The notes beneath the pieces were generated by a model. The model was not told the origin of the DNA and made no database searches. It saw nothing but the letters and a program-made list of their open reading frames with translations. 64,000 nucleotides of DNA. Source: Crenobacter cavernae (GTDB lineage Bacteria; Pseudomonadota; Gammaproteobacteria; Burkholderiales; Chromobacteriaceae). The DNA lies in contig NZ_CP031337.1 in the NCBI RefSeq assembly GCF_003355495.1, positions 625,001-689,000 on the forward strand, read 5' to 3'. The first letter of the stretch is position 1. The number at the start of each line of letters is the position of its first letter. The translations under genes were made by a program, and so were the position numbers. This document shows, piece by piece, positions 9,616 to 18,017 of this stretch.

Positions 9616-9931
9616 CGGTATTGTCTCCTAGTCTTTTTGTTCGAAGCTTCAGGGGTCCCCGAAAAAGGACACACGCCGCAAGAGGCGGCGTGCGGGGGGA
9701 TGCAGCGATCATAGCATTCGTCGCGCGGACCGAGACAGGGACAAAAACCTGCGAGAGCTTGCGGTACAGTCGGGCTCGGCCAACGTCAGCGAAGGGGTTG
9801 CACACCCCCCTCGCCACTGGCCAGCCGCTTAGCTTTTTTTGGAAACGAGGACGGCGTCGGCTCGTGAAGGCATTGCCTACACTATTGACACGGGGCTCCC
9901 CCGTGTCTTCACAACGACTAAGGAGAAGAAG
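9616..9931. other. Intergenic region between exporter and cupin genes
   Basis: 316 bases without a convincing gene. It holds the divergent promoters of the RhtB-type and cupin genes, a GC-rich segment, and one copy of the dispersed word at 9775. Reading frames here are short and lack ribosome-binding sites. Confidence 0.6.
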
Positions 9932-10393
9932 ATGCATTCCAAGCTACTGGCGGGTGCGCTGATCGTCCTGGCCATGCAAGGCGTACAGGCTGCCGACACG
10001 CCGATGAAAGAGGAAGCCCTGCTCCTCCCCTCGGCCGAAATCCAGTGGAAAGACGCCCCGAAGCTGGGCAAGGGCGCCAAGATGGCGGTCCTCGAGGGCA
10101 AGCTCGACCAGGCCGAACCGTTCACCTTCCGCGCCAAGCTGCCGCCGCGCCTGCAGATCGCGCCACACACCCACCCGCTTTGGGAGCGGGTCACGGTGCT
10201 GTCCGGCACCTTTCACTTCGGGCTGGGCGACAAATTCGACCGCACCAAGGCGCGCGCCTATCCCGTGGGGAGCCTGCTCGTCATTCCACCGGGACAGAGC
10301 ATGTTCGCCTTTGCCGGAACACGCGGCGCCACCATACAAGTTCACGGCACCGGTCCCTGGGGCATCGATTATCTGGAGCCCGGCGACAAGTGA
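9932..10393 (+). CDS. Secreted cupin-domain protein
   Basis: A 153-residue protein. The start at 9932 has AAGGAGAAG upstream and yields a signal peptide (MHSKLLAGALIVLAMQGVQA). The mature part is one cupin barrel: IAPHTHPLWERVTVLSGTFHFGLG gives the first metal motif with HTH and E, and PVGSLLVIPPGQSMFAFAG the second half, where the usual last histidine is missing. Cupins of this secreted type often accompany oxidoreductases or bind small ligands. No function can be assigned. A longer upstream frame from 9839 is not needed. Confidence 0.8.
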   Translation: MHSKLLAGALIVLAMQGVQAADTPMKEEALLLPSAEIQWKDAPKLGKGAKMAVLEGKLDQAEPFTFRAKLPPRLQIAPHTHPLWERVTVLSGTFHFGLGDKFDRTKARAYPVGSLLVIPPGQSMFAFAGTRGATIQVHGTGPWGIDYLEPGDK

Positions 10394-10462
10394 GCAGCAA
10401 CCACCGCGGCTCCTGACATGAGCCTGGCGGCTTCGGCACGACAAAGACACGCGCGAGGGAGT

Positions 10463-10732
10463 CTAGGGATTTATCACCGGCCTTCGCTGCTCGACTTTTC
10501 GCGACTCGCAGTCGCACAGCTCGCTGTAGCGGTGGCTCGCGCAGCAGCGCAAGGACGGGCCGGTCGGGCGCGACAAGCGCGCCAACCAGTAGTAGACGCG
10601 CAGCCAGTGGCGGCGGAGCGAGCGGGCGGCGCGGATCAGGCGATGGTGACGCCGGGAGTCGGTGCGAGCGGGGGGCTTCGCGCGATGAGAGTCGGGCTCG
10701 GGTTCGGCGACGAGCGGATAAAAGACGTGCAT
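10463..10732 (-). CDS. Possible small basic protein, unknown
   Basis: An 89-residue frame starting at 10732, with CGGAG eight bases upstream. The protein is very arginine-rich (RRHHRLIRAARSLRRHWLRVYYWLARLSR) and matches no family that I recognise. High-GC sequence produces such frames by chance, so it is listed with low confidence. No similar frame overlaps it on the other strand with a better signal. Confidence 0.3.
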   Translation of the reverse strand: MHVFYPLVAEPEPDSHRAKPPARTDSRRHHRLIRAARSLRRHWLRVYYWLARLSRPTGPSLRCCASHRYSELCDCESRKVEQRRPVINP

Positions 10733-10765
10733 GGCAGGCTCCGTGTGGGGAAGTTCTGCATTCAT

Positions 10766-11082
10766 GCTAGGCAGGCGGGTATCAGGATCGCGTAAAGAAA
10801 CGGACGGACGGCGTAAAGAATCGGCAAGGTTGGCCGAAACGGGCGTCTTACCGGCTAGCCGCCGAAATGGAGCGCGGCCCCTATTCGGCCCTGCTCACAG
10901 CGCTGATGTACGCTCCTCGGGAAGTCGCCGCGGCCCACCCCAAGCCATCTATAGTCAGGAAGAGAGGATAGCCGGCCGCTCGTACGCTTGCGGGCGAACG
11001 GCAGCCGTTCAGCCATCCGCTTGCAGCCCGCCCTCTCTGTGGGAACGGCCGTCGATCCCTCCACTCGAGTCAGGAGGTCACG
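10766..11082. other. Intergenic region upstream of the DUF1059 gene
   Basis: 317 bases with no gene that I can support. A near copy of the dispersed word, with A in place of its final G, lies at 10826-10837 (AAGGTTGGCCGA). The end of the region carries the strong CAGGAGG ribosome-binding site of the next gene. Confidence 0.6.
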
Positions 11083-11313
11083 ATGGGACGCTTATACATT
11101 GACTGCCGCGAATATCCGAGCGAATCGCACTGCAGCTTGGCGATGAGCGCGGACAGCGCAGAAGAATTGCTGGAGGCGGCCGTCCAGCATGCGGTGGCGG
11201 TCCACCAACATCAGGATACGCCAGAGTTTCGTCAACAAATCAGGCAGCTGTTCAAGGAAGGGACGCCGCCCGTTGAGTCGCCGCCTCATGCATGGGACAT
11301 AGAAACGGGCTAG
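11083..11313 (+). CDS. DUF1059-family small protein
   Basis: A 76-residue protein preceded by a near-perfect CAGGAGGT ribosome-binding site. MGRLYIDCREYPSESHCSLAMSADSAEELLEAAVQHAVAVHQHQD matches the usual layout of DUF1059: a short N-terminal strand with cysteine, a conserved C..S..G/M segment and a histidine-rich helix. Function is unknown for the family; its size and histidines suggest a small soluble protein. It is followed by a terminator. Confidence 0.8.
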   Translation: MGRLYIDCREYPSESHCSLAMSADSAEELLEAAVQHAVAVHQHQDTPEFRQQIRQLFKEGTPPVESPPHAWDIETG

Positions 11314-11346
11314 CGCTGTGCCCGGCCCGTTCTATCGGTAGCCGAC

Positions 11347-11372
11347 AAAAGCCTGGCGCGAGCCGGGCTTTT
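11347..11372 (+). terminator. Intrinsic terminator after the DUF1059 gene
   Basis: Hairpin AAAAGCCTGGC / GCCGGGCTTTT with a four-base loop and one mismatch, ending in T residues. Its A-rich left arm may let it also stop transcription from the polysaccharide locus on the other strand. Confidence 0.75.
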
Positions 11373-11434
11373 CAAGACACTAGCCGTCATGTCTCGAGAC
11401 TACCGCAGATTCAAAGGTAAAGGCCCTCCGGCCG

Positions 11435-13978
11435 CTACTCCACCAAACGCACCCAATCCTGCGTCCGCTCCGCCGCGTTAAACTCCCGCACCACCTGCTG
11501 CAGCAGCCTAAACGCCGCCTCGGCGTCGAGCGATTCGCACGCGACGGCCAGGCTCTCGAGATAGGCCGCCAGCTCTTCCGGCGGCAGGTGGTACTCTTGC
11601 GCGCGCAGGATGCGCGGGTGACCGGTGCCTAGCACGCCGTCGCCGATCAGCAACTCCTCGTACAGCTTCTCGCCTGGTCTCAGACCCGAGTAGCGGATCT
11701 CGATGTCGCCGGCAGGGTGCAACTCGTCCTTCACCTCGAGGCCGGACAGATGGACCATCCGGCGTGCAAGCTCGGCGATCTTCACCGGCTCGCCCATGTC
11801 GAGCACGAACACGTCGCCGCCCTGCCCCATCGCGCCGGCCTGCAGCACCAGCTGCGCCGCCTCGGGGATGGTCATGAAGTAGCGCGTGATGTCCGGATGG
11901 GTGACGGTGACCGGGCCGCCGGCGGCGATCTGCTCTTTGAACAGCGGCACGACCGAACCGGAAGACCCCAGCACGTTGCCGAAGCGCACCATCACGAAGC
12001 GCGTGTCGCCGCTGCTCTGTTCACACTGGGCGTGGCGCGCCTGCAGGCACAGCTCGGCCAACCTCTTGGTCGCGCCCATCACGTTGGTCGGGCGGACGGC
12101 CTTGTCGGTGGAAATCAGCACGAAGGTCGACACGCCGGCGTCCTCGGCCGCCGCCGCGCAGGTGTCGGTGCCGAACGCGTTGTTGACGATGCCGGCGACC
12201 GGGTTGTGTTCGACCATTGGCACGTGCTTGTACGCCGCCGCGTGGTAGACGGTGTCGACGGAAAACGCGCGCATCACCGATACCAGCCGCGCGTGGTCGG
12301 TGACCGAACCGAGGATGGCGACGCGCTCGATGCTAGGCGCGAGCTTCGCCAGTTCCTGGTCGATCGCGTAGAGCGCGTATTCGGACAGCTCGAACAGCAC
12401 CAGCCGCTTCGGCTTGCCGCGCACGATCTGGCGACACAGCTCCGAACCGATCGAGCCGCCGGCGCCGGTCACCATCACCGACAGCCCGTCGATATTGGCC
12501 GACAAGAGCTCCTTCTTGGGCGGCACCGGGTCGCGGCCGAGCAGGTCCTCGATGTCGACCTGCTTGAGTTCCTCGACGCGTACCTCGCCGGTCACCAGGT
12601 CGGCCAGACGCGGCACACGCTGGATCGGCACGTGCAGCGGTTCGAGCGCCTCGATGATCTCGCGGTGGCGCGCGCGGCTCGCCGACGGGATCGCGAGCAG
12701 CACCTGCGCGAAACGCTTCCTGCCGACCAGCTCGGCCATGCGCGCCGGGTCGTACACCTCGACGCCGCGGTAGGTGCGGCCCCACAGGTCTGGCTTGTCG
12801 TCGAAGAAGGCGACCGGCTTCATGTCGCGCCCCGACTGCAGCGCAGCCATCAGCGCGAGGCCGGCGTGGCCGGCGCCGTAGATCGCGACCGGCGTGCGCG
12901 GCATCTGGCCCGCGTCGATGCTGCGCAACAGCCCGCGCAGCAGGAAGCGGCTGCCGCCGATATACGCCATCGCGAACACCCAGAAGATCAGGATCGACGA
13001 GCGCGGGAACGGCGTGATGCGCGCCATCACGATCACCGCGGTCAGCACCAGCACCGCCAGCGTCACGCCGTAGAACACCGTCGTCACGACGCGGTCGTCC
13101 ATGAAGCGGATCACCGCGCGGTACAGGCCGAGCTTGATGAAGATCGGGATCACCCACAAGGGCGGCACCGCGAAGATCCACAGGTAGGGGTCGAGCTTCG
13201 GGTCCCACGCGCCACCGAGGCGCAGCAGCACCGCCGAAAGCAGCGCGAGTGGCAGCAACAGCGCGTCGAGCACCATCAGGAGCGCCATCTTGTGGTGGCG
13301 CGAAAAGGACAGCAGCGAATCGAGCATGGTCAGCGGGTGACGATCTTCTTCAGGGGTGGCAAGGATGATGGCGATATCGCCGAAGAGCGTGTGGCTCTTT
13401 GCGTAGCGCGCCGAATAGGCGAGCTTCTCGGGCATCACCTGCTGGATGTAGGCAGTTTCCGGGTCGACCGCGGTCGCGAGGATGTCATTCTCGTCGATCA
13501 TCTCGATCGACGCCCACTCGGTGATGCCCGGGCGCACCGACAGCACCAACGCCTTCACGTCGGCCGGGTAGTGCGCGACGTAGCGTGGCACCTCGGGGCG
13601 CGGACCGACCAGGCTCATGCTGCCGAACAGCACGTCGATCAGCTGCGGCAGCTCGTCGAGCTTGGACTTGCGCAAAAACGCCCCGGCGCGCGTGACGCGG
13701 TGGTCGCGGCCGACCGTCAGCTGGCCGTGCTTTTCGGCATCCACGCGCATCGTCCGGAACTTGTGGATACGGAACGGCACGCCGAAGCGGCCGACGCGCT
13801 GCTGGCGGAAGAACACCGGGCCCTTCGAATCGAGCCTGATCCAAACCGCGACCGCGATCAGCAGCGGCGATAGTGCCAGCAGGCCGGCGCTGGCCGCCAC
13901 GATATCGAAGGCCCGCTTGGCGACGCCGCAGCCGGGCCTCGCGCGTGAAGGCTCGGCCAACGTTTTGGCCTCGTTCAT
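11435..13978 (-). CDS. Fused phosphoglycosyl transferase / nucleotide-sugar 4,6-dehydratase
   Basis: An 847-residue protein joining two enzymes usually encoded separately. Residues about 20-215 are a PglC/WbaP-type initiating sugar transferase (one membrane segment, then FRIHKFRTMRVDAEKHG and LDELPQLIDVLFGSMSLVGPRPE), which loads a sugar phosphate on undecaprenyl phosphate. From about residue 225 comes a complete PglF/WbpM-type protein: four membrane spans, a CoA-binding-like domain (VAIYGAGHAG), then an extended SDR domain with TGAGGSIGSEL and ISTDKAVRPTNVMGATKR. The join, DRHPLTMLDSLL, keeps a methionine where the separate dehydratase would begin, so a lost stop codon is the likely origin. 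The start at 13978 overlaps the aminotransferase stop as ATGA. Confidence 0.9.
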   Translation of the reverse strand: MNEAKTLAEPSRARPGCGVAKRAFDIVAASAGLLALSPLLIAVAVWIRLDSKGPVFFRQQRVGRFGVPFRIHKFRTMRVDAEKHGQLTVGRDHRVTRAGAFLRKSKLDELPQLIDVLFGSMSLVGPRPEVPRYVAHYPADVKALVLSVRPGITEWASIEMIDENDILATAVDPETAYIQQVMPEKLAYSARYAKSHTLFGDIAIILATPEEDRHPLTMLDSLLSFSRHHKMALLMVLDALLLPLALLSAVLLRLGGAWDPKLDPYLWIFAVPPLWVIPIFIKLGLYRAVIRFMDDRVVTTVFYGVTLAVLVLTAVIVMARITPFPRSSILIFWVFAMAYIGGSRFLLRGLLRSIDAGQMPRTPVAIYGAGHAGLALMAALQSGRDMKPVAFFDDKPDLWGRTYRGVEVYDPARMAELVGRKRFAQVLLAIPSASRARHREIIEALEPLHVPIQRVPRLADLVTGEVRVEELKQVDIEDLLGRDPVPPKKELLSANIDGLSVMVTGAGGSIGSELCRQIVRGKPKRLVLFELSEYALYAIDQELAKLAPSIERVAILGSVTDHARLVSVMRAFSVDTVYHAAAYKHVPMVEHNPVAGIVNNAFGTDTCAAAAEDAGVSTFVLISTDKAVRPTNVMGATKRLAELCLQARHAQCEQSSGDTRFVMVRFGNVLGSSGSVVPLFKEQIAAGGPVTVTHPDITRYFMTIPEAAQLVLQAGAMGQGGDVFVLDMGEPVKIAELARRMVHLSGLEVKDELHPAGDIEIRYSGLRPGEKLYEELLIGDGVLGTGHPRILRAQEYHLPPEELAAYLESLAVACESLDAEAAFRLLQQVVREFNAAERTQDWVRLVE

Positions 13979-15147
13979 GCGCCGAGAATCCCGCGCACGG
14001 CGGCGATCACGCGCGTCTGGTCGGCGTCGCTCATCTTCGTGTACAGCGGCAGCGTGACCTCGGCCTCGAACGCGGCGTCGGCGATAGGGAAGTCGGAACT
14101 TTTCAATCCGTAGCCGTCGCGCCACACCGGGTGGCGGTGCAGCGGGATGAAGTGCACCGAGCAGCCGATGCCCTTCTCGGCCATCTGCACGATGAAGTCG
14201 TCGCGGCTGACGCCGGCCTCGGGCTTGATCCGCACCGGATACAGATGCCAGGCGTGCAGGTCGGACGCCAAGGTTGGCCGAGCCGGCAGGATCAGCGGCA
14301 GGTCGGCCAGTTCCGCATCGTAACGCGCCGCCATCGCCTCGCGCTCTTCGCGGAAACGCTCGATCTTCTTCAGCTGGTGCAGGCCGATCGCGGCGGCGAT
14401 GTCGGGCATGTTGTACTTGAAGCCGGGCGCGACCACCTCGTAGAACCAGGCGGGCGTCTTCGACACGTAGCGGTCGAACGCGTCGCGGCTGATGCCGTGC
14501 AGGCGCATCACCTTGCAGCGCGCGATGATGTCCTTGTGCTTCGACACCACCATGCCGCCCTCGCCGGTGGTCATCGTCTTGTTCGCGTAGAAGCTGAACA
14601 CGGTGACATCGCTATCGAGCGTGCCGATCAGCTTGCCCTTGTAGGTCGTCGGCAGCGCGTGCGCGGCGTCTTCGATGATTTTCAAATTATGTTCGCGCGC
14701 GATGGAAATGATCTCGTCCATCTCGCACGCGAGGCCGGCGAAGTGCACCGGCATGATCGCTTTTGTTTTCGGCGTGATCGCCGCGCGGATCGCGTCCGGG
14801 CTGATGTTGAACGTCGCCGCATCGACGTCGACGCACACCGGGTGCGCGCCCAGATAGCGCACCACCTCGGCGGTCGCGGTGAAGGTGTAGGTCGGCACGA
14901 TCACTTCATCGCCCGGTTGGATGCCGACCGCCTCGAGCGCGAGGTGCAGGCCGGCGGTCGCCGAATTGACCGCGATCGCCTCGACGCCATCACCGATGAA
15001 GGCCGCGAAGTCGGCCTCGAACTGTTTGGTCTTTGGCCCGGTGGTCACCCAGCCGGAGCGCAGCGCGTCGACCACTTCGGCGATTTCTTCTTCGCCGATG
15101 TCGGGCAGCGCGAACGGGAGGAATTTTTGTTCGGACATATTCTGCAT
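13975..15147 (-). CDS. DegT/DnrJ/EryC1-family sugar aminotransferase (PglE/ArnB-like)
   Basis: A 390-residue PLP-dependent aminotransferase. SGWVTTGPKTKQFEADFAAF, VNSATAGLHLAL, EDAAHALPTTYKGK and FYANKTMTTGEGGM (the internal lysine that binds PLP) are typical of enzymes that aminate the 4-keto sugar made by PglF/WbpM-type dehydratases. Its neighbour downstream, coupled by ATGA, encodes exactly such a dehydratase fused to a sugar transferase, so the two very likely work in sequence to make a 4-amino sugar and load it on the lipid carrier. A methionine three codons in is an alternative start. Confidence 0.87.
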   Translation of the reverse strand: MQNMSEQKFLPFALPDIGEEEIAEVVDALRSGWVTTGPKTKQFEADFAAFIGDGVEAIAVNSATAGLHLALEAVGIQPGDEVIVPTYTFTATAEVVRYLGAHPVCVDVDAATFNISPDAIRAAITPKTKAIMPVHFAGLACEMDEIISIAREHNLKIIEDAAHALPTTYKGKLIGTLDSDVTVFSFYANKTMTTGEGGMVVSKHKDIIARCKVMRLHGISRDAFDRYVSKTPAWFYEVVAPGFKYNMPDIAAAIGLHQLKKIERFREEREAMAARYDAELADLPLILPARPTLASDLHAWHLYPVRIKPEAGVSRDDFIVQMAEKGIGCSVHFIPLHRHPVWRDGYGLKSSDFPIADAAFEAEVTLPLYTKMSDADQTRVIAAVRGILGA

Positions 15148-15283
15148 CTATCGCTTGTCTAATGACCGCCGACTTTGGGATGGGGGCGAGTCAAATTCGT
15201 TTGAAATTGTTCGGGATGACGCGTGGGCACGCTGCGCTTTGCCCACCCTACCGCGCTCGGTCGCACCAAAGGTTGGCCGAGCA

Positions 15284-15931
15284 TTAGCCGCGCTCATCCA
15301 CGTAGATCTCGATCCGCTCCTTGCCGCCGCCGACGTTCTTGCGCCTGAGCCGCAGCACGCCGACCTCCCCGGTCGTCTTCAGGTGGGTGCCGCCACACGG
15401 TACTCGCGCGAAGCCGGCGACTTCCCAGTAGCGTCGCTCGTTCGCCTCGTCGGAGAAGGCGCTGACGATGGGCGCGTCGGCGTCGATCAGCGCCTGCGCC
15501 TCGCGCGTCAGCTCGGCCAGCATCGGCGTCAGCGGTTCGTGCCACACGAAGTCGATACGCGCCTTGTCCTCTGCGATGTGCGCGCCGACCTTGCCGACGC
15601 CGGCGAGCCGCCGCGTGACGAGTTCGAGCACGATCTCGGCGGCGAAGTGCAGCCGCATCAGCTTGTAGCGGCGCGGCCAGTCTATCTTCACCGTCACCAC
15701 GTCGCCCGGCCACAGGCCGTGGTCGGGCGGCAGCGTGTAGACGATGTCGCGTCCCTGCCAGCGCGCGGCGAGCACCCTGTGGCCGGCGATGCTGCCGGTG
15801 TCGCTCTCCTGCCCGCCCGACTCGGCGAAGAACACCGTCGCCGCGAGCGTGACGTCGAGGCCGGCGACGTGCGCAACGCGCGTGTTGAGCGTGGTGAGGT
15901 AGGGGTCGGCCCAGAAGACCTTGTCCGTCAT
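15284..15931 (-). CDS. Alanyl-tRNA editing protein (AlaX-like)
   Basis: A 215-residue protein related to the editing domain of alanyl-tRNA synthetase. It would hydrolyse mischarged Ser- or Gly-tRNA(Ala) in the cytosol. VFFAESGGQESDTGSI is the conserved N-terminal GGQ-type block and CGGTHLKTTGEVG the C-terminal zinc CxxxH motif. The usual N-terminal HxxxH zinc motif is here LHFAAEIV, i.e. HxxxE, so one histidine is replaced by glutamate. It sits inside the polysaccharide locus without overlapping its neighbours. Confidence 0.82.
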   Translation of the reverse strand: MTDKVFWADPYLTTLNTRVAHVAGLDVTLAATVFFAESGGQESDTGSIAGHRVLAARWQGRDIVYTLPPDHGLWPGDVVTVKIDWPRRYKLMRLHFAAEIVLELVTRRLAGVGKVGAHIAEDKARIDFVWHEPLTPMLAELTREAQALIDADAPIVSAFSDEANERRYWEVAGFARVPCGGTHLKTTGEVGVLRLRRKNVGGGKERIEIYVDERG

Positions 15932-16041
15932 GCGTATTCCTTGGCCAGGCAGGCCGGCATCTTAGCTGATGGCCGCGCCGGCGGTCGGCGGAGCCCATGT
16001 CGTCTTTCTTTCAGCTCAGCATCCCGGGCGCGGAAGGTCAA

Positions 16042-17268
16042 TCATCCGCGCAAGCGGCAGGCGTCGAGAAAACGCCGCGCCAGCACGCGGTAGTCGTGCT
16101 TTTCCAGCACCGCCTGCCTACCGGCTTCGCCCATGCGCGCACGCTCGGTCGCCGGCAGCGCTACCATCCGCCGCACCGCGTCGGCGATCGCCGCCGGGTC
16201 CTCGGCGGCGACGGAAAGACCGGCGCCCGATTCGGCCACCAGGTCGTTGCCGGCCTCGACCGAGTGGATCACCGGCTTGCCGGCCATCAGGTAGTCGAAC
16301 AGCTTGTTCGGGTTGATGCCGAAGCGGTAGATCGGCAGGCGCCGCCAGCCGATGAACAGCGCGTCCATCTGTTCTAAAAACGCCGGCACCGCGCGCTTTT
16401 CGATCGCGTCGAGGAACACCACGTTGGCCGAGCCTCGCGCCTTTTCTGCCAGCGCCGCCTTGTCCGGGCCGTCGCCGACCAGCACGAAGGTCACCGGCAC
16501 ATCGTTAAGCTGCGCGGCGGCGTCCAGCAGGTAATCGAGCGCGTTCGCCAGGCCATGGCCGCCGGCGTAGCCGACGAGGAAGCGCCCGGCCGCCTTCAGC
16601 TCGGCCAACCTTGCGGCGTGCACGGCCGGCAGCGGCGCGGGATCATCCTGCCATTCCTCGACGTCGACGCCGTTAGGGATCACCGCGTACTTGGCCGGCT
16701 CCATGCCGTGCTCGACCATGTAGTCCTTCGCGCACGGCAGCATCGAGATCACCGTATCGGCCTTTTTATATCCAAAATCCTCGGCCCACTGCAGCAGCCG
16801 CACGAAAGGATGCTTTTTCGACATGCCACCGACCTCTACCGGCGTCAGCGGCCACAGGTCGTGCACCTCGTACACCAGCCGCGCACCGGTCTTTTTCGCG
16901 AGCCACGCCGCCGGCACGGTGTCGAGCGGGTAGGTGCTCGACGCGATGATCAGGTCGGGCTTCTCGCGCTGGATGCGACCGGTCAGCCCCACCAGCCGCC
17001 TGAGGAAGGCGAAGATGTTGACCACGCGCTTCGCGCCGTTGCCGCTGTATTCGGGGGTCCGGCACCAGGTGTAGGTGACGCCGTCGATGACCTCGTCGCG
17101 GCAGGGCGTGTCCAGGCTCGGGTTGACCTGCCGCAGGTGCGAGAAGTCGGCGGCGACGATGTGCACCTCGTGCCCCGCCCTCACCCACTCGCGCGCGAGG
17201 TAGTACGGCCGGAACTCCATGCCGTGGCACGGGCTGCCGGCGTAGTGGTTGAGGTAGAGGATGCGCAT
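16042..17268 (-). CDS. Glycosyltransferase family 4
   Basis: A 408-residue GT-B fold glycosyltransferase. The start at 17268 gives MRILYLNHYAGSPCHGMEFRPYYLAREW and overlaps the previous stop as TGATG; the longer frame upstream is an artefact. The N-terminal half has the acceptor-binding layout of WbuB-like enzymes (PDLIIASSTYPLDTVPAAWLAKK), and the C-terminal half has VIPNGVDVEEW, FLVGYAGGHGLANALDYLL and FGINPNKLFDYLMAGKPVIHS, where the E/D region binds the nucleotide sugar. It likely adds one sugar of the surface polysaccharide; donor and linkage are unknown. Confidence 0.88.
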   Translation of the reverse strand: MRILYLNHYAGSPCHGMEFRPYYLAREWVRAGHEVHIVAADFSHLRQVNPSLDTPCRDEVIDGVTYTWCRTPEYSGNGAKRVVNIFAFLRRLVGLTGRIQREKPDLIIASSTYPLDTVPAAWLAKKTGARLVYEVHDLWPLTPVEVGGMSKKHPFVRLLQWAEDFGYKKADTVISMLPCAKDYMVEHGMEPAKYAVIPNGVDVEEWQDDPAPLPAVHAARLAELKAAGRFLVGYAGGHGLANALDYLLDAAAQLNDVPVTFVLVGDGPDKAALAEKARGSANVVFLDAIEKRAVPAFLEQMDALFIGWRRLPIYRFGINPNKLFDYLMAGKPVIHSVEAGNDLVAESGAGLSVAAEDPAAIADAVRRMVALPATERARMGEAGRQAVLEKHDYRVLARRFLDACRLRG

Positions 17269-17711
17269 CAATACTCCAGCGCGCGGCGCAAGGCCGGCAG
17301 ACGGCACGACACCGCCGGGACCGGCGCCGACCAGCGCGCTCGCGCCGGGTTCTTCAAGCGTTCGTGGTACACGCTGCCGGGCACTTCCCGCCATTCGCCA
17401 TCGAGGTAGGCGAAGTGATCCGGTCTCACGCGCACGATCAGGTCGCGGCGCTGCCGTTGGCCTTCGATCAGGTAGTCGTAGCGCACGGCGGCGCGGCCGC
17501 CCTGCGCGAGCGGCGCCGGCTTGATGCGGCCGCGGCGGCCGTCCTTTTCATGCGGCAGGAAGGCCAGCTTCCCCGCCACGCGGCCGTGTTCCAACACCAG
17601 CCGCGCCGCCACGCTCTGGTGGCGGTCTCTGAGGTAGTAGCAGCGCTCGACAGCGGCCTCGGCCAAGGTCGCGGCACCGACGAGCGTCAACGCCAAGAGC
17701 GCGCGCTTCAT
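17268..17711 (-). CDS. Small exported protein of unknown function
   Basis: A 147-residue protein with a signal peptide (MKRALLALTLVGAATLAEA) and a strand-rich basic mature part. It matches no family that I recognise. It overlaps the preceding membrane-protein gene by ATGA and the following glycosyltransferase gene by TGATG, so it is an integral member of the polysaccharide operon. The coupling suggests an accessory role in the envelope, but this is only inferred from position. Confidence 0.7.
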   Translation of the reverse strand: MKRALLALTLVGAATLAEAAVERCYYLRDRHQSVAARLVLEHGRVAGKLAFLPHEKDGRRGRIKPAPLAQGGRAAVRYDYLIEGQRQRRDLIVRVRPDHFAYLDGEWREVPGSVYHERLKNPARARWSAPVPAVSCRLPALRRALEY

Positions 17712-18016
17712 ACTTCGCCGTCCTTGTCGTAGCCCTTGCTACGCGCTTCTTCGTCCAGCCCCTTGAAGCGCGCCTCGTTGAAGCGCCAGCCGATGTAGCA
17801 CAGGATGGCGATCAGCGCCGCGAGCGAGCTGACGTTCATCAGGTGGTAGACCGGGTCGGGGTTCAGCGGCTTGCCGCGCGCGACGTCGTATAGATACCCG
17901 ACCGGCAGCGCGATCGCCATGTAGATCAGCCCCTTGCGGGCGATGAAGGCCAGCGGGCCCTTCTTGCGTTGCAGGCGCCAGCGCGCCCAGAATGCCCCGG
18001 CGGTTTCGCGTGCCAT
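17708..18016 (-). CDS. Small membrane protein of unknown function
   Basis: A 102-residue protein with two likely membrane spans (about residues 28-45 and 62-80), a basic N-terminus (RWRLQRKKG) and a charged C-terminus. It begins one base after a glycosyltransferase gene stop and ends by ATGA overlap with the next gene. No family is recognised. Its place between glycosyltransferases suggests a helper in polysaccharide assembly. Confidence 0.7.
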   Translation of the reverse strand: MARETAGAFWARWRLQRKKGPLAFIARKGLIYMAIALPVGYLYDVARGKPLNPDPVYHLMNVSSLAALIAILCYIGWRFNEARFKGLDEEARSKGYDKDGEV

Positions 18017-18017
18017 G

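Noticed and set aside
11717..13873. 718-codon plus-strand frame opposite the fused transferase-dehydratase gene
   Set aside because: It is rich in H, R, D and Q with no domain-like sequence, the typical mirror image of a high-GC gene. The minus-strand gene has clear domains.
13979..14125. N-terminal extension of the fused gene to 14125
   Set aside because: It would lie inside the aminotransferase gene and encodes only arginine-rich shadow sequence.
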